A model generated the notes under the pieces. It was not told where the DNA came from. It ran no database searches and worked only from the letters and a program-made list of their open reading frames with translations. 64,000 nt of DNA from JAKAVN01 sp963734845 (lineage in GTDB: Bacteria > Desulfobacterota > Binatia > Binatales > Binataceae), in the NCBI GenBank assembly GCA_963734845.1, contig CAVTIS010000005.1, positions 124,001 to 188,000 of the forward strand, written 5' to 3'. This document shows, one piece after another, positions 1 through 9,388 of the stretch; the first letter of the stretch is position 1; each line of letters starts with the position of its first letter. A program made the position numbers and the translations under genes.

Positions 1-2
1 CG

Positions 3-308
3 TGGCGCATCGAGTCGACTCGCGGCTTCCATCTGATCATGAACTCCATCCTGGTTCCGATCTGGTTTCTTTCGGGCGCGTTCTTTCCGGCCGCCGGCGC
101 GCCCGCGTGGCTGCGCTGGATCATGTGGCTCAATCCGCTGACCTACGGGATGGCGGCGCTCCGGCGCGCGCTTTACCTGGCCGAGCCGCAAACACTGGGC
201 GCGTTGCCGGGCGCGGGGCTCTCGGTCGCGATCAGCGTGGCTTTCGCGGCGGCCGCGATGTGGGCGGCGGCGCGCGTCGCGCAGCGCAGCCAGGTCGCCG
301 CCGGCTGA
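3..308 (+). CDS. ABC-2 type transporter permease, C-terminal fragment
   Basis: The gene enters from the left edge, so only about 101 C-terminal residues are visible and there is no start codon here. The fragment contains the motif PIWFLSGAFFP, followed by a WLNPLTYG stretch and a last hydrophobic helix (about 70 to 95 residues in). This pattern is typical of the final two membrane helices of ABC-2 (DrrB/NodJ-like) exporter permeases. The ATPase subunit should lie upstream, outside the window. The gene converges with the Nudix gene, with 39 bp between stops and a 12-bp palindrome GCCTTCGAAGGC at 331-342. The transported substrate cannot be told. Confidence 0.72.
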   Translation, partial: WRIESTRGFHLIMNSILVPIWFLSGAFFPAAGAPAWLRWIMWLNPLTYGMAALRRALYLAEPQTLGALPGAGLSVAISVAFAAAAMWAAARVAQRSQVAAG

Positions 309-347
309 GCGCGGCGGCCGCCCATAGCGCAGCGCCTTCGAAGGCCA

Positions 348-1001
348 TCAATCAATCGGATCGAAGTAAGTCTCGCGGCGGCCCTCGAAATGGAACTCGC
401 GTGCAAGCCCGATCCATTTGCGGTCGATTCCGTGAAGCGGTTCGGGCAGCCGTTCCAGGGGAAAGAAGCCGGCCGTCAGCGCTTCGAGCGGATTGGGCCT
501 GAGCTCGCCGCTCTCGATCCGGCAGTAGAAAAGGTGCGAGTAAATGTGGCGATGGACGGAGCCGGCCTTGCGGCTATCGATGATCGCCATCAGGCAGATC
601 GGCCGCACGGCTAACCCGGTCTCCTCCTTTGCCTCCTTGACCGCATTCTCCGCCGGAGAGATCCCCACCTCGCAGAAGCCCGTCGGGTACCACCAGCGGC
701 CGTTGGGACGCTGGATCATCAGCATTTCGCCTCGCTGGTTGAACGCGATCACGCCGCATCCTGAGGCCGTGGTCACGTAACCGTCGTAGCCGTCACGCAC
801 TTCGGCGCGCCAGCGCTGCAAAAGATCGGCGGCTTCCTCGGGGCTCGCACCGTCGAGCGCCGCACGCATCGCGCCTGCCTCGCGCAAAAGCTCCTCATAA
901 CGCTCGGCGTCGAAGCCGTGAGGACTGAACGCCAGCCCGGTGCGCGCGATGGCGGCAGTGCGCTCGACGAAGTGGATAATCGCGGCGAGAATTGCGCTCA
1001 T
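348..1001 (-). CDS. Nudix hydrolase with N-terminal Nudix_N_2-like helical region
   Basis: This is a 217-residue protein. Residues 1-75 form a helical N-terminal region like that of the larger Nudix hydrolases (YjhB type), and residues about 80-205 form the Nudix fold. The Nudix box spans residues 108-130 and ends in KEAKEETGL, so the metal-binding EExG core is intact. Two structural positions deviate: the glutamate expected at box position 7 is Ile114, and the usual arginine before the first glutamate is Lys122, so the customary Glu-Arg salt bridge is absent. The likely role is hydrolysis of a nucleoside diphosphate derivative, with unknown substrate. It follows lptD on the same strand after 78 bp and may be read from the same transcript. 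Confidence 0.85.
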   Translation of the reverse strand: MSAILAAIIHFVERTAAIARTGLAFSPHGFDAERYEELLREAGAMRAALDGASPEEAADLLQRWRAEVRDGYDGYVTTASGCGVIAFNQRGEMLMIQRPNGRWWYPTGFCEVGISPAENAVKEAKEETGLAVRPICLMAIIDSRKAGSVHRHIYSHLFYCRIESGELRPNPLEALTAGFFPLERLPEPLHGIDRKWIGLAREFHFEGRRETYFDPID

Positions 1002-1079
1002 GGTGCTGCGGCGGCGGCGCGCGGTATAGCCTCAGCGTGCGCCGCGGCAAACCTCCCGGGCCGAGGGGCTGAGGGACGG

Positions 1080-3548
1080 CTACAGGCCGGGCATCACGCT
1101 CGTCGCGTGCTGGAAGGGGCTGCGCCCGAAGGGATTCTGGCCTACGGAGCCGATACCGCCCAGCGTCAGCATGAATTGCACGGCGGTCTCGCTGGGGTTG
1201 ATTGACTTGGTTATGCCTACGTCAACCGCCCAACAATTACAGGGCGACTTTATACGCACGCCGTACTCGGTCGAAAGCATCTTGGAGTTGGCGATATCGT
1301 AAGACGGGGCGAAAAATAGTCCGACACGGTCGATCAAATCGTAATAAGCACGCAGCGTGACGAACTGATAGAAGTTCGAATTGAGACCGGGCTGCGCCGC
1401 GGTCGGCCCGGGCGCGATGTAATTATACGAGAGCTGCAGAAATGACCCCGACAACGAACGGCCCATGTACAGGCTGGGCGGCGTGTACAATGCCCACGGC
1501 GGCTGCATCGTGAAATAGACGCTGGAATAAGTGATGCGCGTGTCGCGCGGATCGTAACCCAGCTGCGACCCCATCGAGATCCAGTTGGTCGCCAACACGT
1601 TCGCCGAGGCTTGCAGGTCGGACCATCGCGATCCGCCCTTGGCGACCGCGTGGCTGGTGTCATAGGCCTGCAGAATCTGGAACTCGGCCAGCTCGCGCGC
1701 CATCCCGGACGAGGCGGCGACGGCAGGCAGCGGAACATCGCCGGCCAGCTCCTCGTCTTCCTGCTGCTCGGCGACGTCGCTCTGAGCGAAGTCGCCCTGC
1801 GGTACCGCCAGATTGGACGCGGAGTGGGCATAAATCCGCGAGGTTACTCCGAAGGTAAACAGGCTGCGCGGATTGATGCGGTCGAGCTGGTCGAAGAGCG
1901 CATACTGGCTCTGGTTGACGTTTGGGACGTAGGCGTAATAGGCGAACGGCTCAAGGGTGTGTTTGATCTTGTCAATCGATTTCCAATCGGTGTGGTAGAC
2001 CTTCTCGAGGATGGTTTGCACGCCGAAGTCGGCATAGGGCAGTTCGCGCGTGGTCAGGCCGCCATTCGCCAGCGACCCCAGCGAAAGACCGTTGTTCCAC
2101 TTGAGTCCGTCGGTGCCTACGGGGGTGATCGCGATCTGATGGCCGGAGACGTCGTATATCGTCTCGTGAGTGCCGAGCGCTCCCCAGCCGAAAATATATT
2201 CGCCCAGGCGCCACGGCACGGTGAGCTGCGGATTGAGGTCGAGGCGCAGGCCGCTCACGCCCGAGGAGCGCCAGAAGTTGTCCGCTTGGACGTCGTAGTC
2301 GGCGTATGCCAGTCCGCCAAGCAGTTCGTGCCGCCCGCTCAGTAAAAATTCCGGCAGCGTCTGGAGCGCGAATTCCTGCGGCTGAATCAGGTCCTGGTTC
2401 CACGTTCCGCCGAATCTGGCGTAGCCGTTTTCGAAGCTGTCGAGCAGGCCGAAGTGCGAGGGTGCGTCGCGCATCGTGTTGTAGCCGTTGCCGTAGCCCT
2501 TGGACAGCGTCCAGATGTTCATCTCGCGCAAGTAAAGGCTGTCACTGACCGAGATCGCGTCGCCATAGGCCACCAGGTCGGAATCAATATGCTGGCGCAT
2601 CATCCCGATGATGTTGTAGCGGTCGATCGGGATGTGCGGGTCGGCGATCTGATTATCGACGACGTCATTGACACGCGAGGCTTGGGAGCGCAGGCCCTCG
2701 TTCACGTACGCGGTGTCGACGCGCAAATAGTCATCGAGCCCGTTTTGCAGCCGATATTCGCTGAGCAACCCGACCCGCTGATTGGTCTCGACGTCGAGCG
2801 CGACGGTCGCGTCCGAGCTCTTGCTGATTGCCCAATAGAACGGCTGCAGGTATTGCGCGCCACGCAGCGACGAGTAGCCCACCCGCGGGCTCAAAAAGCC
2901 GGTCTGGCGGTTGCTGTTGGCCGGAAAGATAGCGTACGGCAGCGGAATCAGCGGATGGCCGAGCACGTCGAAGTGGGCATTGCGCGCGACCCCTTTTTCA
3001 CCCACGTGGACGTCCATATCGGCGCCCGAGATCGACCAGTCGGGAGTATCGCCGCCGCATCCGCAGGTGGTAAAAAACCCGTCCGTCACCTGGTAGTGCT
3101 GACCCATCAGCTTGTAGATCTTTTTGCCCTGCAGGCGATAGGTATGATTGGCGGCGACCAACTTTCCGTTGGTCAGCTCGACCGTCTCGTCCTCCCAGTT
3201 GACGTGGCCCTCGGTGCCGAACATCTGCCCCTCGGGATCAATCAGATGGACGTGGCCGAAGGCCGCCGCCTGATGGGTCTTGCGCATCAGGCTGATCCGA
3301 TCCGCGGTCAGCGTGGTTGCGGCCTGGTTGACCACCGCGTCGCCGGTGACTACGAAAGTGTCGGTCTTGTAGTCGTACTCGAACTGGCGCCCGGTCACGT
3401 CGACCGCGCCATGATGGGAAGCTTGCAGGATTTGCGCCGCGCCCGTCGGGGTCGCTTTCCCGCCGCGGCTCTGCGTGGCCTGCTGCGCCGGCCGCGTCGT
3501 CTGCGCGTAAGCGTGCGGCAGACCGAGCATCGCCACGGCCGCGAACAC
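1080..3548 (-). CDS. lptD: LPS-assembly protein LptD (outer membrane)
   Basis: The 822-residue product is an OstA/LptD homologue: an N-terminal periplasmic OstA jellyroll (about residues 45-180) followed by a long C-terminal beta-barrel. LptD inserts lipopolysaccharide into the outer leaflet of the outer membrane together with LptE. Two Cys-x-Cys pairs are visible, near residue 160 (TTCGCGG) and near residue 770 (SPCNCW), in places that match the disulfide-forming cysteine pairs of the family. The GTG start at 3548 gives a signal sequence with a hydrophobic core and an AYAQ cleavage-like end but no positive charges. The reading frame stays open upstream, where KRLCKAPR-type residues would supply them from a CTG codon at 3587-3585, overlapping the end of folC. 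It lies at the end of the trp-accD-folC run. Confidence 0.9.
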   Translation of the reverse strand: MFAAVAMLGLPHAYAQTTRPAQQATQSRGGKATPTGAAQILQASHHGAVDVTGRQFEYDYKTDTFVVTGDAVVNQAATTLTADRISLMRKTHQAAAFGHVHLIDPEGQMFGTEGHVNWEDETVELTNGKLVAANHTYRLQGKKIYKLMGQHYQVTDGFFTTCGCGGDTPDWSISGADMDVHVGEKGVARNAHFDVLGHPLIPLPYAIFPANSNRQTGFLSPRVGYSSLRGAQYLQPFYWAISKSSDATVALDVETNQRVGLLSEYRLQNGLDDYLRVDTAYVNEGLRSQASRVNDVVDNQIADPHIPIDRYNIIGMMRQHIDSDLVAYGDAISVSDSLYLREMNIWTLSKGYGNGYNTMRDAPSHFGLLDSFENGYARFGGTWNQDLIQPQEFALQTLPEFLLSGRHELLGGLAYADYDVQADNFWRSSGVSGLRLDLNPQLTVPWRLGEYIFGWGALGTHETIYDVSGHQIAITPVGTDGLKWNNGLSLGSLANGGLTTRELPYADFGVQTILEKVYHTDWKSIDKIKHTLEPFAYYAYVPNVNQSQYALFDQLDRINPRSLFTFGVTSRIYAHSASNLAVPQGDFAQSDVAEQQEDEELAGDVPLPAVAASSGMARELAEFQILQAYDTSHAVAKGGSRWSDLQASANVLATNWISMGSQLGYDPRDTRITYSSVYFTMQPPWALYTPPSLYMGRSLSGSFLQLSYNYIAPGPTAAQPGLNSNFYQFVTLRAYYDLIDRVGLFFAPSYDIANSKMLSTEYGVRIKSPCNCWAVDVGITKSINPSETAVQFMLTLGGIGSVGQNPFGRSPFQHATSVMPGL

Positions 3549-3570
3549 AAACCAGACTAACCGCGGGGCT

Positions 3571-4881
3571 TTACATAACCGCTTCAGGAAATAGCCCCCG
3601 CCGTCCCTGCCGCTTGAGGAAGTATGGATAGATCTCTCCCACCAGATAGACAGAACCAGTTACCACGATGACGTCGTCCGGTCCACTCTCTGCCATCAAC
3701 TGTTCCATAGCGCGCCGTGGCTCGCGAATCACGCGCGCGGGAACCTGGGCGGCAAACAATGGCAGCAGATTCTCGGGCTCGAGCGGACGCTTGGGCTCCA
3801 CCCGGGTCAGCGTCACGTCACGCACGCGCGGCGCCAGCATCGCCGCCATCTGCGCCCACTGTTTGTCCTCGAGGCAACCAAAAATCAGGCGCGGCCGCAC
3901 CTGCGGCCCCAACTCAACGGCGATCGTTTCGAGCAGCGCGCCAATACTCAGTTCGTTGTGCGCGCAATCGAGGATGACCAGCGGACGGCGGGATACCACG
4001 TCGAAGCGCCCGGGCCAGCGCAATTCGTTCAGCCCCCGCCGTATCGCCTGCTCCTCCAACCGCCAACCTTGCGCCCTAAGGGCCTCGACCGCCGCCAGCG
4101 CGATGGCAGCGTTCTCATGCTGAAACGGCCCGGCTACCCCCAGTTCAACTCGCTCAAGGTTAAGCCCCAGCCCGAAATAGTCAAGCATGTGGGCGGGCGC
4201 GCGAGAGCGAAAAGAGAAGTCGCGGTCGGCCAACCGAACCGGGCTTTGGCGTTGAGTGGCTATCGAGGTCAGCACCTGGCGCGCTTCGCGATCGCGCGCG
4301 CCGATCACCACCGGCACGCCGGGCTTGATGATGCCGCCCTTCTCGGCCGCGATCGCCGCGATCGTATGGCCGAGGCGATCCATGTGGTCGAAGCCGATCG
4401 GGGTTATCACGCTGACCAGCGGCGTCACCACGTTGGTCGAATCCAGCCGCCCGCCCAGGCCGGTCTCGATAATCGCCAGATCGACCGCCGCCTCGGCGAA
4501 ATACAGAAACATCAGCGCGACTGTGAATTCGAAGAACGTAAGCGCGAGATCGGCGCGCTCGTAAATCGCGCGCAGCCGCTCGATGTATTCCAGCATCAGG
4601 CGCGCCGGCATCTCGGCCCCGTCGATCCGCGTGCGTTCGCTCAGATGAACCAGGTGCGGCTTGGTGTAAAGCCCGCAGCGCAACCCCGCCGCGCGTGCAA
4701 TCGCGTCGAGCATCGCGGCCACCGAGCCCTTGCCCTTGGTGCCCGCAATATGGACCGCGCGCAGCCCCCGATGGGGGTTGCCAATCAGCGCGAGCGCCTG
4801 GTCCATGCGCTCGAGCTTGTAGATCTCGCCGCGGCCCTCGAGCGAATAGAGCCAGTCGAGCGTCTTGGATAGCCGGGGCAT
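3571..4881 (-). CDS. folC: Bifunctional folylpolyglutamate synthase / dihydrofolate synthase
   Basis: The 436-residue protein has the FolC/Mur ligase arrangement. An ATP-binding loop GTKGKGS lies at residues 47-53, and a central FQHENAAIAL motif marks the Mur-ligase middle domain. The C-terminal domain contains DCAHNE and ends near the VTGSVYLVGE motif. The enzyme adds glutamate to dihydropteroate and extends folate polyglutamate tails in the cytoplasm. Length is normal for the family. It follows accD after 89 bp, and accD-folC linkage behind trpBA is common in proteobacteria. Its last codons read ATG TAA, and the possible extended lptD start lies inside this end. No strong Shine-Dalgarno sequence precedes the ATG at 4881. 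Confidence 0.95.
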   Translation of the reverse strand: MPRLSKTLDWLYSLEGRGEIYKLERMDQALALIGNPHRGLRAVHIAGTKGKGSVAAMLDAIARAAGLRCGLYTKPHLVHLSERTRIDGAEMPARLMLEYIERLRAIYERADLALTFFEFTVALMFLYFAEAAVDLAIIETGLGGRLDSTNVVTPLVSVITPIGFDHMDRLGHTIAAIAAEKGGIIKPGVPVVIGARDREARQVLTSIATQRQSPVRLADRDFSFRSRAPAHMLDYFGLGLNLERVELGVAGPFQHENAAIALAAVEALRAQGWRLEEQAIRRGLNELRWPGRFDVVSRRPLVILDCAHNELSIGALLETIAVELGPQVRPRLIFGCLEDKQWAQMAAMLAPRVRDVTLTRVEPKRPLEPENLLPLFAAQVPARVIREPRRAMEQLMAESGPDDVIVVTGSVYLVGEIYPYFLKRQGRRGLFPEAVM

Positions 4882-4970
4882 CGCGCCGGAATTCTAGCGC
4901 GCCGCCGGTCGAAACCTAAGCCCTGGATTCGTCGCTCGGTGCGCGAGACCAGCGAGCCAGCGTCGAATCC

Positions 4971-5852
<882 letters not shown>

Positions 5853-5855
5853 TGT

Positions 5856-6716
5856 TCAGCCTCCGGTTGCGGCGCGTCCCTGCCCGCGCGCCACGCGCAT
5901 CGCTTCCTTCATCGCGCCCACTACCTCGCCGACCGCTGCCGCGAGTCCGGGCCCCGCGCCCTCGCGCTCGATTATCAACGAAAGCGCGCTGCCGACCACC
6001 ACCGCGTCGGCGTAGCCGCCGACGTCGCCCGCCTGCGCCGCGGTCGAGATGCCGAAGCCGACGCCTATCGGCAGATCGGTCACCGTGCGCAGGGCGCGCA
6101 CGCGGGTCTCGAGCCCGGCGGCGAGGCTGGTGCGCGCGCCGGTCACGCCGGTCACCGCGACGTAGTAGAGAAAGCCGCTGCCCGCGTGTGCGATCGTGCG
6201 CACGCGCTCGACCGGGGTGGTCGGCGCGAGCAAATAGATGATGTCGAGGCCGTGGGCGCGGGCCGGACGTGCAAGCTCGGCCGCCTCCTCGGGCGGCAGA
6301 TCGACGACGAGCAAGCCGTCGACGCCGGCGCGCGCAGCGTCGGCGCACAGGCGCTCGCATCCGTAGTGCAGTATCGGGTTGTAGTAGCCAAACAGCACGA
6401 TCGGAATCTGGGTTTGACGGCGCACTTCGCCGACCATCGCGAGAATCGCGGCCAGCGAGGCACCCGAGGCCAGCCCGCGCGCGAGCGCGCGCTGATTGGC
6501 TGGCCCGTCGGCCATCGGATCGGAAAATGGCACGCCGAGTTCGACCAGGTCCGCGCCGCGCGCTTCCAATTCGAGCACTAGCGCGCGGGTCGCCTCGAGG
6601 TTGGGATCGCCCGCGACGATAAACGGAATCAGCGCCGCTTCGTCGCGCTCGCGCAGCTCGGCGAATTTCTTTTCGATTCGTCCGGCGGTTGTTTTCGTCG
6701 TCACGCGCCCGCTCAC
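5856..6716 (-). CDS. trpA: Tryptophan synthase alpha subunit
   Basis: TrpA cleaves indole-3-glycerol phosphate to indole and glyceraldehyde 3-phosphate. The TIM-barrel protein (286 residues) shows LVELGVPFSDPMADGP with the catalytic glutamate, the VVDLPPEEA loop, and the phosphate-binding GFGIST segment. The start chosen is the GTG at 6716: it overlaps the trpB stop as GTGA, and GGGAG lies 7 bases upstream. A second in-frame GTG at 6704 is possible. The frame is open further upstream, but that stretch is antisense-like arginine-rich sequence inside trpB. Expression is presumably translationally coupled to trpB. Confidence 0.95.
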   Translation of the reverse strand: MSGRVTTKTTAGRIEKKFAELRERDEAALIPFIVAGDPNLEATRALVLELEARGADLVELGVPFSDPMADGPANQRALARGLASGASLAAILAMVGEVRRQTQIPIVLFGYYNPILHYGCERLCADAARAGVDGLLVVDLPPEEAAELARPARAHGLDIIYLLAPTTPVERVRTIAHAGSGFLYYVAVTGVTGARTSLAAGLETRVRALRTVTDLPIGVGFGISTAAQAGDVGGYADAVVVGSALSLIIEREGAGPGLAAAVGEVVGAMKEAMRVARGQGRAATGG

Positions 6717-7906
6717 AGCGTAACTCCCAGCGCGCGCGCGACGGTCTGCATGTCCTTGTCGCCGCGTCCCGAGAGATTGACGATCATCACGCGCTCCTTC
6801 GCCATCGTCGGCGCAAGCCGCGTCGCATAAGCAACCGCGTGCGCGCTCTCCAGCGCTGGGATGATGCCCTCGCTCTCGGAGAGCAAGCGTAGGCCGTCGA
6901 GCGACTCGGCGTCGGTGACGGTGGCGTACTCGGCGCGGCCGCTCTCCTTGAGCCAAGCGAGTTCCGGGCCGACGCCGGGATAGTCGAGTCCGGCGGCGAT
7001 CGAATGGGTCTCGCGAATCTGGCCGAGTTCGTCCTGCAGCAGGTAAGTGCGATTGCCGTGCAGCACGCCGACGCTTCCGGCGGTGATCGTCGCCGCGTGC
7101 GACGGGCCGTTGAGCCCCAAGCCGCCCGCCTCAACGCCATACATGCGCACGTCCTTGTCGGCGATGAACGGATAGAAGAGCCCGATCGCATTGGAGCCGC
7201 CGTTGACACAGGCCACCAGCGCGTCCGGCAGGCGGCCCTCGTGCTTGAGAATCTGGCGGCGCGCCTCGCGTCCAATCACCGATTGAAAGTCGCGCACGAT
7301 CATCGGGTACGGATGCGGTCCGGCGGCGGTGCCGATGAGGTAGTAGGTGTTGGCGACGGTGGCAATCCAGTCGCGCAGCGCCTCGTTGAGCGCGTCCTTG
7401 AGGCTGCGGCTCCCAGCGTCGACGGCGGTGACTTTTGCGCCGAGCAGCTTCATGCGAAAGACGTTGAGCGATTGGCGCTCGACGTCGACGCTGCCCATGA
7501 AGACCTCGCACTCGCGGCGAAACAGCGCGGCCATCGTCGCCGTCGCCACGCCGTGCTGGCCCGCGCCGGTTTCGGCCGTGATCCGCGACTTTCCCATCCG
7601 CACCGCGAGCAGCGCCTGGCCGAGCGTGTTGTTCACCTTGTGCGCGCCGGTATGACAGAGGTCTTCGCGCTTGAGGTAGATTTTCGCGCCGCCGAGTTTC
7701 GCGGTCAGATTGGCGGCGAAGTAAAGCGGCGTCGGACGGCCGACGTACTCGCGCGACAGACGCTCGAGCTCGGCGCGAAAGGCCGGGTCGCGCCGCGCCG
7801 TGCGGTACGCACTCTCCAACTCAGCGAGCGCCGGGATCAGTGTCTCCGCGACGTAGCGTCCGCCGAACTCGCCGAAGTGTCCGCGCTTATCGGGATAGCT
7901 TTGCAT
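6713..7906 (-). CDS. trpB: Tryptophan synthase beta subunit
   Basis: TrpB condenses indole with serine to give tryptophan, using pyridoxal phosphate. The 397-residue protein has the characteristic LKREDLCHTGAHKVNN motif, with Lys90 as the likely PLP lysine, and the PLP-phosphate loop CVNGGSNAIG. Near the C-terminus the NLSGRGDKD motif is intact. Length is the usual one for the classical TrpB1 type. Its start lies within the 3' end of trpF (20-bp overlap), and its stop overlaps trpA by 4 bp. Confidence 0.97.
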   Translation of the reverse strand: MQSYPDKRGHFGEFGGRYVAETLIPALAELESAYRTARRDPAFRAELERLSREYVGRPTPLYFAANLTAKLGGAKIYLKREDLCHTGAHKVNNTLGQALLAVRMGKSRITAETGAGQHGVATATMAALFRRECEVFMGSVDVERQSLNVFRMKLLGAKVTAVDAGSRSLKDALNEALRDWIATVANTYYLIGTAAGPHPYPMIVRDFQSVIGREARRQILKHEGRLPDALVACVNGGSNAIGLFYPFIADKDVRMYGVEAGGLGLNGPSHAATITAGSVGVLHGNRTYLLQDELGQIRETHSIAAGLDYPGVGPELAWLKESGRAEYATVTDAESLDGLRLLSESEGIIPALESAHAVAYATRLAPTMAKERVMIVNLSGRGDKDMQTVARALGVTL

Positions 7907-8540
7907 GGGTGGAGGTAGATCCTGGTTTTATGGAAGAAGCGTTCGCTATGAAGCTCCGGAGCTTGCCGCCATCTTTGATACCCGGCGCGAACTCGACGCC
8001 GCTGGCGACGTCGAGCGCGTAGGGATTGAGCGCCGCGGCCTCCGCCGCGTTCTCCGGCGCCAATCCGCCCGAGACGAAAACGCGGCTCAAGTCGAGCGCG
8101 CGGAGCGCGTCGAGCCGGCGCCTTTGGCCGGTGCCGCCGAAAAGCTGCGGATGAAACGTGTCGATCAAAATGAAATCAGCCTTGATTGAGCCGAGCTCGA
8201 CCGCCTCGAGCGCCGCGTCCGAGCGCAGCCGCAGCGCACGAATCACCGGCACCGGCCATCCCTCAAGCGCGTCGTCATCTTCGTCGCCATGAAACTGCAA
8301 CAGGTCGAGATCGAGTGACTCGAGGCGCTCCTTTATATAAGCGCGTGCGGCGTTAACGAAGACTCCGACCAGCTTCGCGCGCCCTTTGACGGCCCGCGCA
8401 ATCGCCGCCGCCGGCTCCAACCTCAGGCATCGCGGACTCGCTGGATAGAAGTTGAGCCCGATAAAATCAGCGCCGAGTCCGACGGCGAGTTCAGCATCGT
8501 CGTAGCGGGTGATGCCGCAAATCTTTATCCGTACCGCCAT
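7887..8540 (-). CDS. trpF: Phosphoribosylanthranilate isomerase
   Basis: TrpF isomerises N-(5-phosphoribosyl)anthranilate to CdRP in tryptophan synthesis. The 217-residue TIM barrel starts with VRIKICGITRYDDA, which contains the catalytic cysteine, and contains GVFVNA, LLQFHGDED and FVSGGLAPEN, the last two carrying general phosphate and substrate contacts of the family. It lies 8 bp downstream of trpC and overlaps trpB by 20 bp, so the operon is tightly packed here. TrpF and TrpC are separate proteins, not a fusion. Confidence 0.95.
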   Translation of the reverse strand: MAVRIKICGITRYDDAELAVGLGADFIGLNFYPASPRCLRLEPAAAIARAVKGRAKLVGVFVNAARAYIKERLESLDLDLLQFHGDEDDDALEGWPVPVIRALRLRSDAALEAVELGSIKADFILIDTFHPQLFGGTGQRRRLDALRALDLSRVFVSGGLAPENAAEAAALNPYALDVASGVEFAPGIKDGGKLRSFIANASSIKPGSTSTHAKLSR

Positions 8541-8548
8541 CGACAGTT

Positions 8549-9388
8549 TTACTGACCTTCGCCTCGCCCGAGCGCGGAGCAGAGTGCTTCGAGCTTGAAG
8601 CGCGGCGCTCCGCCACGCAGCAGGCTCTCGCCGACCAGAAAAGCGCGGGCCCCGGCGCGGTCGAGCCGGCGGATATCGTCCGGCGTGTCGATTCCGCTTT
8701 CCGAGACGATCAGCGCCGCACCGCGATAGCCTTCGAGCAGCCGCTCGGTAACCGCGATATCGGTGACAAACGTATGCAGGTCGCGGTTGTTGATCCCGAC
8801 GATTTGGGCGCCGGCGCGGGCGGCCGCGCGCAATTCATCTTCGTTATGAACTTCAACTAACGCTTGAAGACCAAGCTCGCGCGCCGCCGCGTACAGCGCG
8901 CACAGATCGGCCTCCTTGAGCATCGCCGCGATCAGCAGAATACCGTCGGCGCCTGCCGCGCGTGCCTGGTAGAGCTGATAGGGGTCGAAGATAAAATCCT
9001 TGCGCAAAAGCGGCAGGTCGACCACCGCCCTAACCGCCCGTAAATCCTCAAGTGAGCCTTTAAAGTGACGGTCGGTCAGCACTGAGATCGCAGCCGCGCC
9101 CGAGGCTGCATATTCGCGCGCCACGGCGGCGGGGTCGAGGCCGGGCAAGATATCGCCTTTGCTTGGCGAGGCGCGTTTGATCTCCGCAATGATCGCCGGA
9201 CGGCGCCCTCGGAGCGCGGCCAGAAAGTCGCGCGGCGCGGGCGCGCTGCTGGCGGCCGCGCGAATCATTTCCAGCGGTACAACGGCGCGTTCCGCTTCGA
9301 GTTCGATGCGCTTGGCGGCGAAAATCCGCTCCAGAATTGAAGACACGACCGAGCTCATGCTCGAAATTGAAGCAGAACTTGAACTCAC
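8549..9388 (-). CDS. trpC: Indole-3-glycerol phosphate synthase
   Basis: TrpC closes the indole ring from CdRP. The 279-residue protein has the expected motifs: AEIKRASPSKGD near the N-terminus with the catalytic lysine, LRKDFIFDPYQLYQARAAGAD in the centre, and GINNRDLHTF. The start chosen is GTG at 9388, which overlaps the trpD stop as GTGA and has GGAGAGG just upstream. The first ten residues are serine-rich and unlike the family, so the internal ATG at 9358 (MSSVVSSILE) is a real alternative. Confidence 0.95.
   Translation of the reverse strand: MSSSSASISSMSSVVSSILERIFAAKRIELEAERAVVPLEMIRAAASSAPAPRDFLAALRGRRPAIIAEIKRASPSKGDILPGLDPAAVAREYAASGAAAISVLTDRHFKGSLEDLRAVRAVVDLPLLRKDFIFDPYQLYQARAAGADGILLIAAMLKEADLCALYAAARELGLQALVEVHNEDELRAAARAGAQIVGINNRDLHTFVTDIAVTERLLEGYRGAALIVSESGIDTPDDIRRLDRAGARAFLVGESLLRGGAPRFKLEALCSALGRGEGQ

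Noticed and set aside
6717..6956. Arginine-rich extension of trpA to 6956
   Set aside because: It lies antisense-frame inside trpB, is unlike TrpA, and the GTG at 6716 has a clear ribosome site and GTGA overlap.
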